Source: Leptodactylus fallax (Eukaryota; Chordata; Amphibia; Anura; Leptodactylidae). From it: a stretch of DNA of 64,000 nucleotides. Under the pieces are notes generated by a model. That model was not told the origin of the DNA, ran no database searches, and saw nothing but the letters and a program-made list of their open reading frames with translations. Positions within the stretch are counted from its first letter, which is position 1. Every line of letters begins with the position of its first letter. Position numbers and translations under genes: made by a program. Location of the stretch: positions 124,001 to 188,000 of the forward strand of contig CAMRHE010001104.1 of assembly GCA_947044405.1 (NCBI GenBank), read 5' to 3'. This document shows positions 11,301-24,400 of this stretch, one piece after another.

Positions 11301-12186
11301 GACTTCTGCCATGACTAAAGTGTGGTCTGAAGCTGGCCTTTACCGGATTGCTGATATGGTTGACCCTGGAACCTTGGAACTCAGGTCCTTTGCTTATCTT
11401 ACAGCTAATCAAAACCTGCCAAGTACTGAATGGTTCCATTACTTGCAGGTGGTTCACTTTGTCCGCTCCCTCCATGGGTCTCTTAAGGTGTCACTCCCCA
11501 CCGCTTTTGAAAAGATTTGCCGTGCAGGCACGTCCACTAGGGGCTTTATATCCTCTATTTACCAACTTCTTAACTCACAAACTACAGGCTCTCCTGTTAA
11601 TCATCGCTATATGCTTAAATGGGAGGAGGCGGTGGGTAAACCCATCTCCCAGGAACAGTGGCGGATTGTATGGTCTCGGGCCCAGAAATCATCTCAGTGC
11701 ATTACGTTTAGGGAAACGCAGTATAAGCTGTTGATGCATTGGTATCATACCCCGGCTCTCCTTCATACTTTAAACCCATTAGTTCCCCCATGGTGCTGGC
11801 GCTGTGGAGCTGCGGTGGGTACCCTGCACCATATCTTTTGGACGTGCCCTCTCATCCTCGGTTTTTGGAGGGAGGTCAGGACTCTGATGACTGCTCTCTT
11901 TTTGCAAGAGGTTCCTCTTGACCCTCTTCTTTATCTCCTGAACCTTCCCCCCAGACACCTGAGCAATAAGTCATCCAGGCTTTTCTTGCACCTTTGTACT
12001 GCAGCTAAAACTCTCATAGCTAGAAACTGGAAGAAGGTGAGTCCCCCATCTAGTCTTGAGCTTGTGGCTAGAATGAAGGATGTGAGGAGTCTTGAATACC
12101 TGACTGCTGGCCTACATAATTCACGGGAAGCCTTTGGGGCTATTTGGGCGCCCTGGGACATGTATTGTACATTACAGGGTCTCTGA
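8377..12186 (+). pseudogene. LINE ORF2 (APE endonuclease + reverse transcriptase), frameshifted, active sites lost
   Basis: ORF2p nicks the target and reverse-transcribes the element RNA. I take the ATG at 8377 (MVRCVTINVKGL), because the endonuclease motif begins right after it. Endonuclease domain 8377 to about 9085: TINVKGL, LQETH, GGDFG at 8785-8799 (family GGDFN), ARIDYFF, SGH at 9061-9069 (family SDH). Reverse transcriptase about 9790-10650: GAPGPDGF, GYRPVALLNADL, LDAGKAFDRVDW at 10190 (family LDAEKAFDRV), GTGRGCPLSP at 10361 (family GTRQGCPLSP), FADG at 10493-10504 (family FADD), SGCGVG at 10580-10597 (family SGYKxN). C-terminal region with CWRCG and LHHIFWTCP (Cys/His knuckle) near 11795-11850, stop TGA 12184. 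Frameshifts lie at about 9850-9860 (G-run) and about 11145-11170 (C-runs). The span of about 1,270 codons is normal length. The lost Asn, Asp and Glu residues would abolish both activities. Confidence 0.9.
8640..10905 (+). other. A-depleted, A-to-G-substituted tract within ORF2
   Basis: Hand counts per 60 bases show A falling while T stays high: 8641-8700 has 3 A and 23 T, 8701-8760 has 1 A and 16 T, 10321-10380 has 3 A and 17 T. Flanking coding sequence is ordinary: 8401-8460 has 15 A and 14 T, 10921-10980 has 18 A and 17 T. In the ORF2 frames from 8641 to 10740, about 700 codons, I find a single Lys codon (10202), whereas Lys is frequent before and after. Conserved motif residues are replaced as expected from A-to-G changes. 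See the finding on hypermutation for the residue list and caveats. Confidence 0.75.
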
Positions 12187-12422
12187 TCTCTAGTCCTCTC
12201 CTTCCCCCCCCCCCTTCCCTTTGGTCCTACCCTTGTCTTCTTAATCCCTCCATTCCCCCCTCCCTTGTTCACTGCTTAATTTAAATGCATATTGCTTAAG
12301 GGGGAGGAGGCAGATAGCCTCTATTTACCTCAATGCTTCCTGTTTGTTTGATTATTATTGTTTTTTTGTTTTTTCTTTATTCCTTGTTAATGAAAATTTT
12401 TTCAATAAAATTACACTTATAT
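12187..12422 (+). other. LINE 3' UTR
   Basis: This lies between the ORF2 stop and the poly(A) tail. It contains C-runs at about 12205-12215, a purine-rich GGGGGAGGAGGCAGATAG at 12300-12317 (purine-rich tracts are common in L1 3' UTRs), a T-rich stretch at 12345-12380 and a polyadenylation signal. Confidence 0.85.
12404..12409 (+). terminator. LINE polyadenylation signal AATAAA
   Basis: AATAAA lies 14 bases before the start of the A-tail at 12423, the normal spacing for the end of a LINE transcript. Confidence 0.85.
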
Positions 12423-12434
12423 AAAAAAAAAAAA
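12423..12434 (+). other. LINE poly(A) tail
   Basis: Twelve uninterrupted A residues at the 3' end of the element, directly before the repeated target sequence. One A may belong to the target. Confidence 0.9.
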
Positions 12435-12448
12435 GAATACAGGAGGGG
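12435..12448. repeat. Target site duplication of the LINE, right copy
   Basis: GAATACAGGAGGGG is identical to 6179-6192 and follows the poly(A) tail; the next base then differs (C versus G). Confidence 0.75.
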
Positions 12449-15400
12449 CACAGAGAATACAGGGGGGGGACACATAGAATACAGGGGGGACACATAGAAT
12501 ACAGGAGGACATATAGAATACAGGGGGGGACACATAGAATACAGGGGGGACACATAGAATACAGGGGGGGACACATAGAATACAGGGGGGAGGACACATA
12601 GAATACAGGGGGGGACACATAGAATACAGGAGGACATATAGAATACAGGGGGGGACACATAGAATACAGGGGGGGACACATAGAATACAGGGGGGACACA
12701 TAGAATACAGGGGGGAGGACACATAGAATACAGGGGGGGACACATAGAATACAGGGGGGAGGACACATAGGATACAGGGGGGAGGACACATAGAATACAG
12801 GGGGGACACATAGAATACAGGGGGGGGACATAGAATACAGGGGGGACACATAGAATACAGGGGGGGACACATAGAATACAGGGGGGACACATAGAATACA
12901 GGGGGGGACACATAGAATACAGGGGGGGACACATAGAATACAGGGGGGACACATAGAATACAGGGGGGACACATAGAATACAGGGGGGGACACATAGAAT
13001 ACAGGGGGGGACACATAGAATACAGGGGGGGACACATAGAATACAGGGGGGAGGACATATAGAATACAGGGGGGGACACATAGAATACAGGGGGGGATAC
13101 ATAGAATACAGGGGGGGGACACATAGAATACAGGGGGGACACATAGAATACAGGGGGGGGGACATAGCATACAGGGGGGGACACATAGAATACAGGGGGG
13201 AGGACACATAGAATACAGGGGGGACACATAGAATACAGGGGAGGGCACACAGAATACAGGGGGGACACATAGAATACAGGGGGGAGGACACATAGAATAC
13301 AGGGGGGACACATAGAATACAGGGAGGACACATAGAATACAGGGGGGGACACATAGAATACAGGGGGGGACACATAGAATACAGGAGGGACACATAGAAT
13401 ACAGAGGGGGACACATAGAATACAGGGGGGACACATAGAATACAGGGGGGACACATAGAATACAGGGGGGACACATAGAATACAGGGGGGACACATAGAA
13501 TACAGGGGGGGACACATAGAATACAGGGGGAGGACACATAGAATACAGGGGGGAGGACACATAGAATACAGGGGGGGGACACATAGAATACAGGGGGGGA
13601 CACATAGAATACAGGGGGGACACATAGAATACAGGGGGGGACACATAGAATACAGGGGGGGACACATAGAATACAGGGGGGACACATAGAATACAGGGGG
13701 GACACATAGAATACAGGGGGGGACACATAGAATACAGGAGGGGCACATAGAATACAGGGGGGGACACATAGAATACAGGGGGGGACACATAGAATACAGG
13801 GGGGGACACATAGAATACAGGGGGGACACATAGAATACAGGGGGGGACACATAGAATACAGGACACATAGAATACGGGGGGGACACATAGAATACAGGGG
13901 GGGGACACATAGAATACAGGGGGGGACACATAGAATACAGGGGGGGGGACACATAGAATACAGGGGGGCACATAGAATACAGGGGGGGACACATAGAATA
14001 CAGGAGGACACATAGAATACAGGGGGGGACACATAGAATACAGGGGGGGACACATAGAATACAGGGGGGGGACACATAGAATACAGGGGGGGGACACATA
14101 GAATACAGGGGGGACACATAGAATACAGGGGGGGACACATAGAATACAGGGGGGACACATAGAATACAGGGAGGGGACACATAGAATACAGGGGGGGACA
14201 CATAGAATACAGGGGGGACACATAGAATACAGGGAGGGGACACATAGAATACAGGGGGGGCACATAGAATACAGGGGGGACACATAGAATACGGGGGGGG
14301 ACACATAGAATACAGGAGGACACATAGAATACAGGGGGGGACACATAGAATACAGGGAGGGGACACATAGAATACAGGGGGGGACACATAGAATACAGGG
14401 GGGACACATAGAATACAGGGGGGACACATAGAATACAGGGGGGGGACACATAGAATACAGGGGGGACACATAGAATACAGGGGGGGGACACATAGAATAC
14501 AGGGGGGACACATAGAATACAGGGGGGGACACATAGAATACGGGGGGGGACACATAGAATACAGGGGGGACACATAGAATACAGGGGGGGACACATAGAA
14601 TACAGGGGGGACACATAGAATACAGGGGGAGGACACATAGAATACAGGGGAGGGGCACATAGAATACAGGGGGGACACATAGAATACAGGGGGGACACAT
14701 AGAATACAGGGGGGGACACATAGAATACAGGGGGGGGGACACATAGAATACAGGGGGGACACTAGAAGGGGGGGACACATAGAATACAGGGGGGGACACA
14801 TAGAATACAGGGGGGGACACATAGAATACAGGGGGGGACACATAGAATACAGGAGGACACATAGAATACAGGGGGGGGACATAGAATACAGGAGGACACA
14901 TAGAATACAGGGGGACACATAGAATACAGGAGGACACATAGAATACGGGGGGGACACATAGAATACAGGGGGGGACACATAGAATACAGGGGGGACACAT
15001 AGAATACAGGGGGACACATAGAATACAGGGGGGACACATAGAATACAGGGGGGGACACATAGAATACAGGAGGACACATAGAATACGGGGGGACACATAG
15101 AATACAGGGGGGGGACACATAGAATACAGGAGGGACACATAGAATACAGGGGGACACATAGAATACAGGGGGGGACACATAGAATACAGGAGGACACATA
15201 GAATACGGGGGGGACACATAGAATACAGGGGGGGACACATAGAATACAGGGGGGACACATAGAATACAGGGGGACACATAGAATACAGGGGGGACACATA
15301 GAATACAGGGGGGGACACATAGAATACAAGGGGGACACATAGAATACAGAGGGGGACACATAGAATACAGGGGGGGACACATAGAATACAGGGGGGACAC

Positions 15401-18400
15401 ATAGAATACAGGGGGGGACACATAGAATACAGGGGGGGACACATAGAATACGGGGGGGGACACATAGAATACAGGGGGACAAGGGGGGGACACATAGAAT
15501 ACAGGGGGGACACATAGAATACAGGGGGGACACATAGAATACAGGGGGGACACATAGAATACAGGGGGGACACATAGAATACAGGGGGACACATAGAATA
15601 CAGGGGGGGACACATAGAATACAGGGGGGGACACATAGAATACGGGGGGGGACACATAGAATACAGGGGGGGGACACATAGAATACAGGGGGGACACATA
15701 GAATACAGGGGGGGGACACATAGAATACAGGGGGGGACACATAGAATACAGGGGGGGACACATAGAATACAGGGGGGACACATAGAATACAGGGGGGACA
15801 CATAGAATACAGGAGGACACATAGAATACAGGGGGGACACATAGAATACAGGGGGACACATAGAATACAGGGGGGGACACATAGAATACAGGGGGGGACA
15901 CATAGAATACAGGGGGACACATAGAATACAGGGGGGACACATAGAATACAGGACACATAGAATACGGGGGGGACACATAGAATACAGGGGGGGGACACAT
16001 AGAATACAGGGGGGGACACATAGAATACAGGGGGGGGACACATAGAATACAGGGGGGACACATAGAATACAGGGGGGACACATAGAATACAGGAGGACAC
16101 ATAGAATACAGGGGGGACACATAGAATACAGGGGGGACACATAGAATACAAGGGGGGGACACATAGAATACAGGGGGGGGACACATAGAATACAGGGGGG
16201 ACACATAGAATACAGGGGGGGACACATAGAATACAGGGGGGACACATAGAATACAGGGAGGGGACACATAGAATACGGGGGGGGGACACATAGAATACAG
16301 GGGGGACACATAGAATACAGGGGGGGACACATAGAATACAGGGGGGCACATAGAATACAGGGGGGACACATAGAATACAGGGGGGGACACATAGAATACA
16401 GGGAGGACACATAGAATACAGGGGGGGACACATAGAATACAGGGGGGGACACATAGAATACAGGGGGGGACACATAGAATACAGGGGGGACACATAGAAT
16501 ACAGGGGGGACACATAGAATACAGGGGGGGACACATAGAATACAGGGGGGACACATAGAATACAGGGGGGGACACATAGAATACAGGAGGACACATAGAA
16601 TACAGGGGGGACACATAGAATACGGGGGGGGACACATAGAATACAGGGGGGACACATAGAATACAGGAGGGGGACACATAGAATACAGGGGGGACACATA
16701 GAATACAGGAGGACACATAGAATACAGGGGGGGACACATAGAATACAGGGGGGACACATAGAATACAGGGGGGACACATAGAATACAGGGAGGACACATA
16801 GAATACAGGGGGGCACATAGAATACAGGGACACATAGAATACAGGGGGGGACACATAGAATACAGGGGGGGCACATAGAATACAGGGGGGACACATAGAA
16901 TACAGGGGGGACACATAGAATACAGGGGGGGGACACATAGAATACAGGGGGGGGGACACATAGAATACAGGGGGGGGACACATAGAATACAGGGGGGGGA
17001 CACATAGAATACAGGGGGGACACATAGAATACAGGGAGGGGACACATAGAATACAGGGAGGACACATAGAATACAGGGGGGGGACACATAGAATACAGGA
17101 GGACACATAGAATACAGGGGGGACACATAGAATACAGGGGGGACACATAGAATACGGGGGGGACACATAGAATACAGGGGGGGACACATAGAATACAGGG
17201 GGGACACATAGAATACAGGGGGGACACATAGAATACAGGGGGGACACATAGAATACAGGGGGGGACACATAGAATACAGGAGGACACATAGAATACGGGG
17301 GGGACACATAGAATACAGGGGGGGGACACATAGAATACAGGGGGGGACACATAGAATACAGGGGGACACATAGAATACAGGGGGGGACACATAGAATACA
17401 GGGGGGACACATAGAATACAGGGGGGACACATAGAATACAGAGGGGGACACATAGAATACAGGGGGGGACACATAGAATACAGGGGGGACACATAGAATA
17501 CAGGGGGGACACATAGAATACAGGGGGGGACACATAGAATACAGGGGGGACACATAGAATACAGGGGGGGACACATAGAATACAGGGGGGACACATAGAA
17601 TACAGGGGGGACACATAGAATACAGGGGGGACACATAGAATACAGGGGGGGGACACATAGAATACAGGGGGACACATAGAATACAGGAGGACACATAGAA
17701 TACAGGGGGGGACACATAGAATACAGGGGGGGACACATAGAATACAGGGGGGACACATAGAATACAGGGGGGGACACATAGAATACAGGGAGGACACATA
17801 GAATACAGGGGGGGGGACACATAGAATACAGGGGGGGGACACATAGAATACAGGGGGGGACACATAGAATACAGGGGGGACACATAGAATACAGGGGGGA
17901 CACATAGAATACAGGGGACACATAGAATACAGGGGGGGACACATAGAATACAGGGGGGACACATAGAATACAGGGGGGGCACAGAGAATACAGGGGGGAC
18001 ACATAGAATACAGGGGGGACACATAGAATACAGGGGGGACACATAGAATACAGGGGGGACACATAGAATACAGGGGGGGACACATAGAATACAGGAGGAC
18101 ACATAGAATACAGGGGGGACACATAGAATACAGGGGGGACACATAGAATACAGGGGGGACACATAGAATAAGGGGGGGGACACATAGAATACAGGGGGGG
18201 ACACATAGAATACAGGGGGGGACACATAGAATACAGGGGGGGACACATAGAATACAGGAGGACACATAGAATACAGGGGGGGCACATAGAATACAGGGGG
18301 GGACACATAGAATACAGGGGGGGACACATAGAATACAGGGGGGGACACATAGAATACAGGGGGGGACACATAGAATACAGGGGGGACACATAGAATACAG

Positions 18401-21400
18401 GGGGGGACACATAGAATACAGGGGGGACACATAGAATACAGGGGGGACACATAGAATACAGGAGGGGGACACATAGAATACAGGGGGGACACATAGAATA
18501 CAGGGGGGACACATAGAATACAGGGGGGGACACATAGAATACAGGGGGGACACATAGAATACAGGAGGACACATAGAATACAGGGGGGACACATAGAATA
18601 CAGGGGGGACACATAGAATACAGGGAGGACACATAGAATACAGGGGGGGGACACATAGAATACAGGGGGGACACATAGAATACAGGGAGGGACACATAGA
18701 ATACAGGGGGGGGACACATAGAATACAGGGGGGACACATAGAATACAGGGGGGACACATAGAATACAGGGGGGGACACATAGAATACAGGGGGGACACAT
18801 AGAATACAGGGGGGGGACACATAGAATATGGGGGGGACACATAGAATACAGGGGGGACACATAGAATACAGGGGGGACACATAGAATACAGGGGGGGGAC
18901 ACATAGAATACGGGGGGGACACATAGAATACAGGGGGGGACACATAGAATACAGGGGGGGACACATAGAATACAGGGAGGACACATAGAATACAGGGGGG
19001 GACACATAGAATACGGGGGGGACACATAGAATACAGGGGGACACATAGAATACAGGGGGGACACATAGAATACAGGGGGGACACATAGAATACAGGGGGG
19101 GACACATAGAATACAGGGGGGGACACATAGAATACGGGGGGGGACACATAGAATACAGGAGGGGACACATAGAATACAGGGAGGACACATAGAATACAGG
19201 AGGGGGACACATAGAATACAGGGGGGGACACATAGAATACAGGGAGGGGACACATAGAATACAGGGGGGACACATAGAATACAGGGAGGACACATAGAAT
19301 ACAGGGGGGGACACATAGAATACAGGGGGGGACACATAGAATACAGGGAGGACACATAGAATACAGGGGGGGACACATAGAATACAGGGGGGGACACATA
19401 GAATACAGGAGGGGGACACATAGAATACAGGAGGACACATAGAATACAGGGGGGGACACATAGAATACAGGGGGGACACATAGAATACAGGGGGGACACA
19501 TAGGCCCGGGGGGGACACATAGAATACAGGGGGGGACACATAGAATACAGGGGGACACATAGAATACAGGGGGGACACATAGAATACAGGGGGGACACAT
19601 AGAATACAGGGGGGACACATAGAATACAGGAGGACACATAGAATACAGGAGGGACACATAGAATACAGGGGGGCACATAGAATACAGGGGGGACACATAG
19701 AATACAGGGGGGGACACATAGAATACAGGGGGGACACATAGAATACAGGAGGACACATAGAATACAGGAGGACACATAGAATACAGGGGGGACACATAGA
19801 ATACAGGGGGGGACACATAGAATACAGGGGGGGACACATAGAATACAGGGGGGACACATAGAATACAGGGGGGACACATAGAATACAGGGGGGGACACAT
19901 AGAATACAGGGGGACACATAGAATACAGGGGGGGACACATAGAATACAGGGGGGGACACATAGAATACAGGGGGGGGACACATAGAATACAGGGGGGACA
20001 CATAGAATACAGGGGGGGACACATAGAATACAGGGGGGGACACATAGAATACAGGAGGACACATAGAATACAGGGGGGACACATAGAATACAGGGGGGAC
20101 ACATAGAATACAGGGGGGACACATAGAATACAGGAGGGGGACACATAGAATACAGGGGGGGACACATAGAATACAGGGGGGGCACATAGAATACAGGGGG
20201 GGGACACATAGAATACAGGGGGGGACACATAGAATACAGGGGGGACACATAGAATACAGGGGGGACACATAGAATACAGGGGGGGACACATAGAATACAG
20301 GGGGGGGACACATAGAATATGGGGGGGACACATAGAATACAGGGGGGACACATAGAATACAGGGGGGGACACATAGAATACAGGGGGGGACACATAGAAT
20401 ACGGGGGGGGACACATAGAATACAGGGGGGACACATAGAATACAGGGGGGGACACATAGAATACAGGGGGGACACATAGAATACAGGGGGGACACATAGA
20501 ATACGGGGGGGACACATAGAATACAGGGGGACACATAGAATACAGGGGGGGACACATAGAATACAGGGGGGACACATAGAATACAGGGGGGGACACATAG
20601 AATACAGGGGGGGACACATAGAATACGGGGGGGGACACATAGAATACAGGGGGGGACACATAGAATACAGGGAGGACACATAGAATACAGGGGGGGACAC
20701 ATAGAATACAGGGGGGGACACATAGAATACAGGGGGGGACACATAGAATACAGGGGGGACACATAGAATACAGGGGGGGGACACATAGAATACAGGGGGG
20801 GACACATAGAATACAGGGGGGACACATAGAATACAGGGAGGACACATAGAATACAGGGGGGGACACATAGAATACAGGGGGGGACACATAGAATACAGGG
20901 GGGGGACACATAGAATACAGGGGGACACATAGAATACAGGGGGGACACATAGAATACAGGGGGACACATAGAATACAGGGGGGACACATAGAATACAGGG
21001 GGGGGACACATAGAATACAGGGGGGGACACATAGAATACAGGGGGACACATAGAATACAGGGGGGACACATAGAATACAGGAGGGGACACATAGAATACA
21101 GGGGGGGGGACACATAGAATACAGGGGGGACACATAGAATACAGGGGGGACACATAGAATACAGGGGGGGACACATAGAATACAGGGGGGGACACATAGA
21201 ATACAGGGGGGACACATAGAATACAGGGGGGACACATAGAATACAGGGAGGACACATAGAATACAGGGGGACACATAGAATACAGGGGGGACACATAGAA
21301 TACAGGGGGGGACACATAGAATACAGGGGGGGGACACATAGAATACAGGGGGGACACATAGAATACAGGGGGGGACACATAGAATACAGGGGGGGACACA

Positions 21401-24400
21401 TAGAATACAGGGGGGACACATAGAATACAGGGGGGGGACACATAGAATACAGGGGGGACACATAGAATACAGGGGGGGACACATAGAATACAGGGGGGGA
21501 CACATAGAATACAGGGGGGGACACATAGAATACAGGGGGGACACATAGAATACAGGGGAGGACACATAGAATACAGGGGGGACACATAGAATACAGGGGG
21601 GGACACATAGAATACAGGGGGACACATAGAATACAGGGGGGACACATAGAATACAGGGGGGGGACACATAGAATACAGGGGGGACACATAGAATACAGGG
21701 GGGGACACATAGAATACAGGGGGGGACACATAGAATACAGGGGGGGACACATAGAATACAGGGGGGACACATAGAATACAGGGGGGACACATAGAATACA
21801 GGGGGGGACACATAGAATACAGGGGGGACACATAGAATACAGGGGGGACACATAGAATACAGGGGGGGACACATAGAATACAGGAGGACACATAGAATAC
21901 AGGGGGGACACATAGAATACAGGGGGGACACATAGAATACAGGAGGACACATAGAATACAGGGGGGGACACATAGAATACAGGGGGGGACACATAGAATA
22001 CAGGGGGGGACACATAGAATACAGGGGGGGACACATAGAATACAGGGGGGACACATAGAATACAGGGGGGACACATAGAATACAGGGGGGACACATAGAA
22101 TACAGGGGGGGACACATAGAATACAGGGGGGACACATAGAATACAGGAGGACACATAGAATACAGGGGGGGACACATAGAATACAGGGGGGGACACATAG
22201 AATACAGGGGGGGACACATAGAATACAGGGGGGGACACATAGAATACAGGGGGGGACACATAGAATACAGGGGGGACACATAGAATACAGGGGGGGACAC
22301 AGAATACAGGGGGGGACACATAGAATACAGGGGGGACACATAGAATACAGGGGGGACACATAGAATACAGGGGGGGACACATAGAATACAGGGGGGGACA
22401 CATAGAATACAGGAGGACACATAGAATACAGGGGGGACACATAGAATACAGGGGGAGGACACAGAATACAGGGGGGACACATAGAATACAGGGGGGGGAC
22501 ACATAGAATACAGGGGGGGACACATAGAATACAGGGAGGACACATAGAATACAGGGGGGGGACACATAGAATACAGGGGGGGACACATAGAATACAGGGG
22601 GGACACATAGAATACAGGGGGGGACACATAGAATACAGGGGGGGACACATAGAATACAGGGGGGACACATAGAATACAGGGGGGACACATAGAATACAGG
22701 GGGGGACACATAGAATACAGGGGGGACACATAGAATACAGGGGGGGACACATAGAATACAGGGGGGGACACATAGAATACAGGGGGGGACACATAGAATA
22801 CAGGGGGGGCACATAGAATACAGGGGGGGGACACATAGAATACAGGGGGGACACATAGAATACAGGGGGGACACATAGAATACAGGGGGGACACATAGAA
22901 TACAGGGGGGGACACATAGAATACAGGGGGGACACATAGAATACAGGGGGGACACATAGAATACAGGGGGGACACATAGAATACAGGGAGGACACATAGA
23001 ATACAGGGGGGACACATAGAATACAGGAGGGGACACATAGAATACAGGGGGGACACATAGAATACAGGGGGGACACATAGAATACAGGGGGGGACACATA
23101 GAATACAGGGAGGGCACATAGAATACAGGGGGGGACACATAGAATACAGGGGGGGACACATAGAATACAGGGGGGACACATAGAATACAGGGGGGACACA
23201 TAGAATACAGGGGGGACACATAGAATACAGGGGGGGACACATAGAATACAGGGGGGACACATAGAATACAGGGGGGACACATAGAATACAGGGGGGGGAC
23301 ACATAGAATACAGGGGGGACACATAGAATACAGGGGGGACACATAGAATACAGGGGGGACACATAGAATACAGGGGGGGACACATAGAATACAGGGGGGG
23401 ACACATAGAATACAGGGGGGACACATAGAATACAGGGGGGGACACATAGAATACAGGGGGACACATAGAATACAGGGGGGGACACATAGAATACAGGGGG
23501 GGACACATAGAATACAGGGGGGGGACACATAGAATACAGGGGGGACACATAGAATACAGGGGGGGACACATAGAATACAGGGGGGGACACATAGAATACA
23601 GGGGGGGACACATAGAATACAGGGGGGGACACATAGAATACAGGGGGGGACACATAGAATACAGGGGGGACACATAGAATACAGGGGGGGACACATAGAA
23701 TACAGGGGGGACACATAGAATACAGGGGGAGGACACATAGAATACAGGGGGGGACACATAGAATACAGGGGGGACACATAGAATACAGGGGGGACACATA
23801 GAATACAGGGGGGGACACATAGAATACAGGGGGGGACACATAGAATACAGGGGGGGACACATAGAATACAGGGGGGACACTAGAATACAGGGGGGACACA
23901 TAGAATACAGGGGGGGACACATAGAATACAGGGGGGGGACACATAGAATACAGGGGGGGGACACATAGAATACAGGGGGGGACACATAGAATACAGGGAG
24001 GACACATAGAATACAGGGAGGGACACATAGAATACAGGGGGGGACACAGAATACAGGGGGGGCACATAGAATACAGGGGGGGACACATAGAATACAGGGG
24101 GACACATAGAATACAGGAGGACACATAGAATACAGGGGGGACACATAGAATACAGGGGGGGACACATAGAATACAGGGGGGACACATAGAATACAGGGGG
24201 GGACACATAGAATACAGGGGGGGACACATAGAATACAGGGGGGACACATAGAATACAGGGGGGACACATAGAATACAGGGGGGACACATAGAATACAGGG
24301 GGGGCACATAGAATACAGGGGGGACACATAGAATACAGGGGGGGACACATAGAATACAGGGGGGACACATAGAATACAGGGGGGACACATAGAATACAGG

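Larger units (their letters stand above)
6194..12434 (+). mobile_element. Full-length L1/Tx1-type LINE inserted in the minisatellite
   Basis: A 6.24-kb non-LTR retrotransposon with a GC-rich 5' leader, ORF1 (coiled coil plus RRM-like domain), ORF2 (APE-type endonuclease, reverse transcriptase, C-terminal Cys/His region), a 3' UTR, AATAAA at 12404 and a 12-A tail at 12423-12434. It is flanked on both sides by the same 20-bp array and by a 14-bp target duplication. The bottom-strand nick implied by the junction is TTCT/ATG, resembling the T-rich/A target of L1 endonucleases. ORF1 has one frameshift and ORF2 two, all in or near homopolymers, with no other in-frame stops, so the insertion looks fairly young. 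A-to-G type changes destroy endonuclease and RT active-site residues, so this copy cannot be autonomous even if the frameshifts are sequencing errors. Whether it belongs to the L1 or the Tx1 clade is not resolved. Confidence 0.93.
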
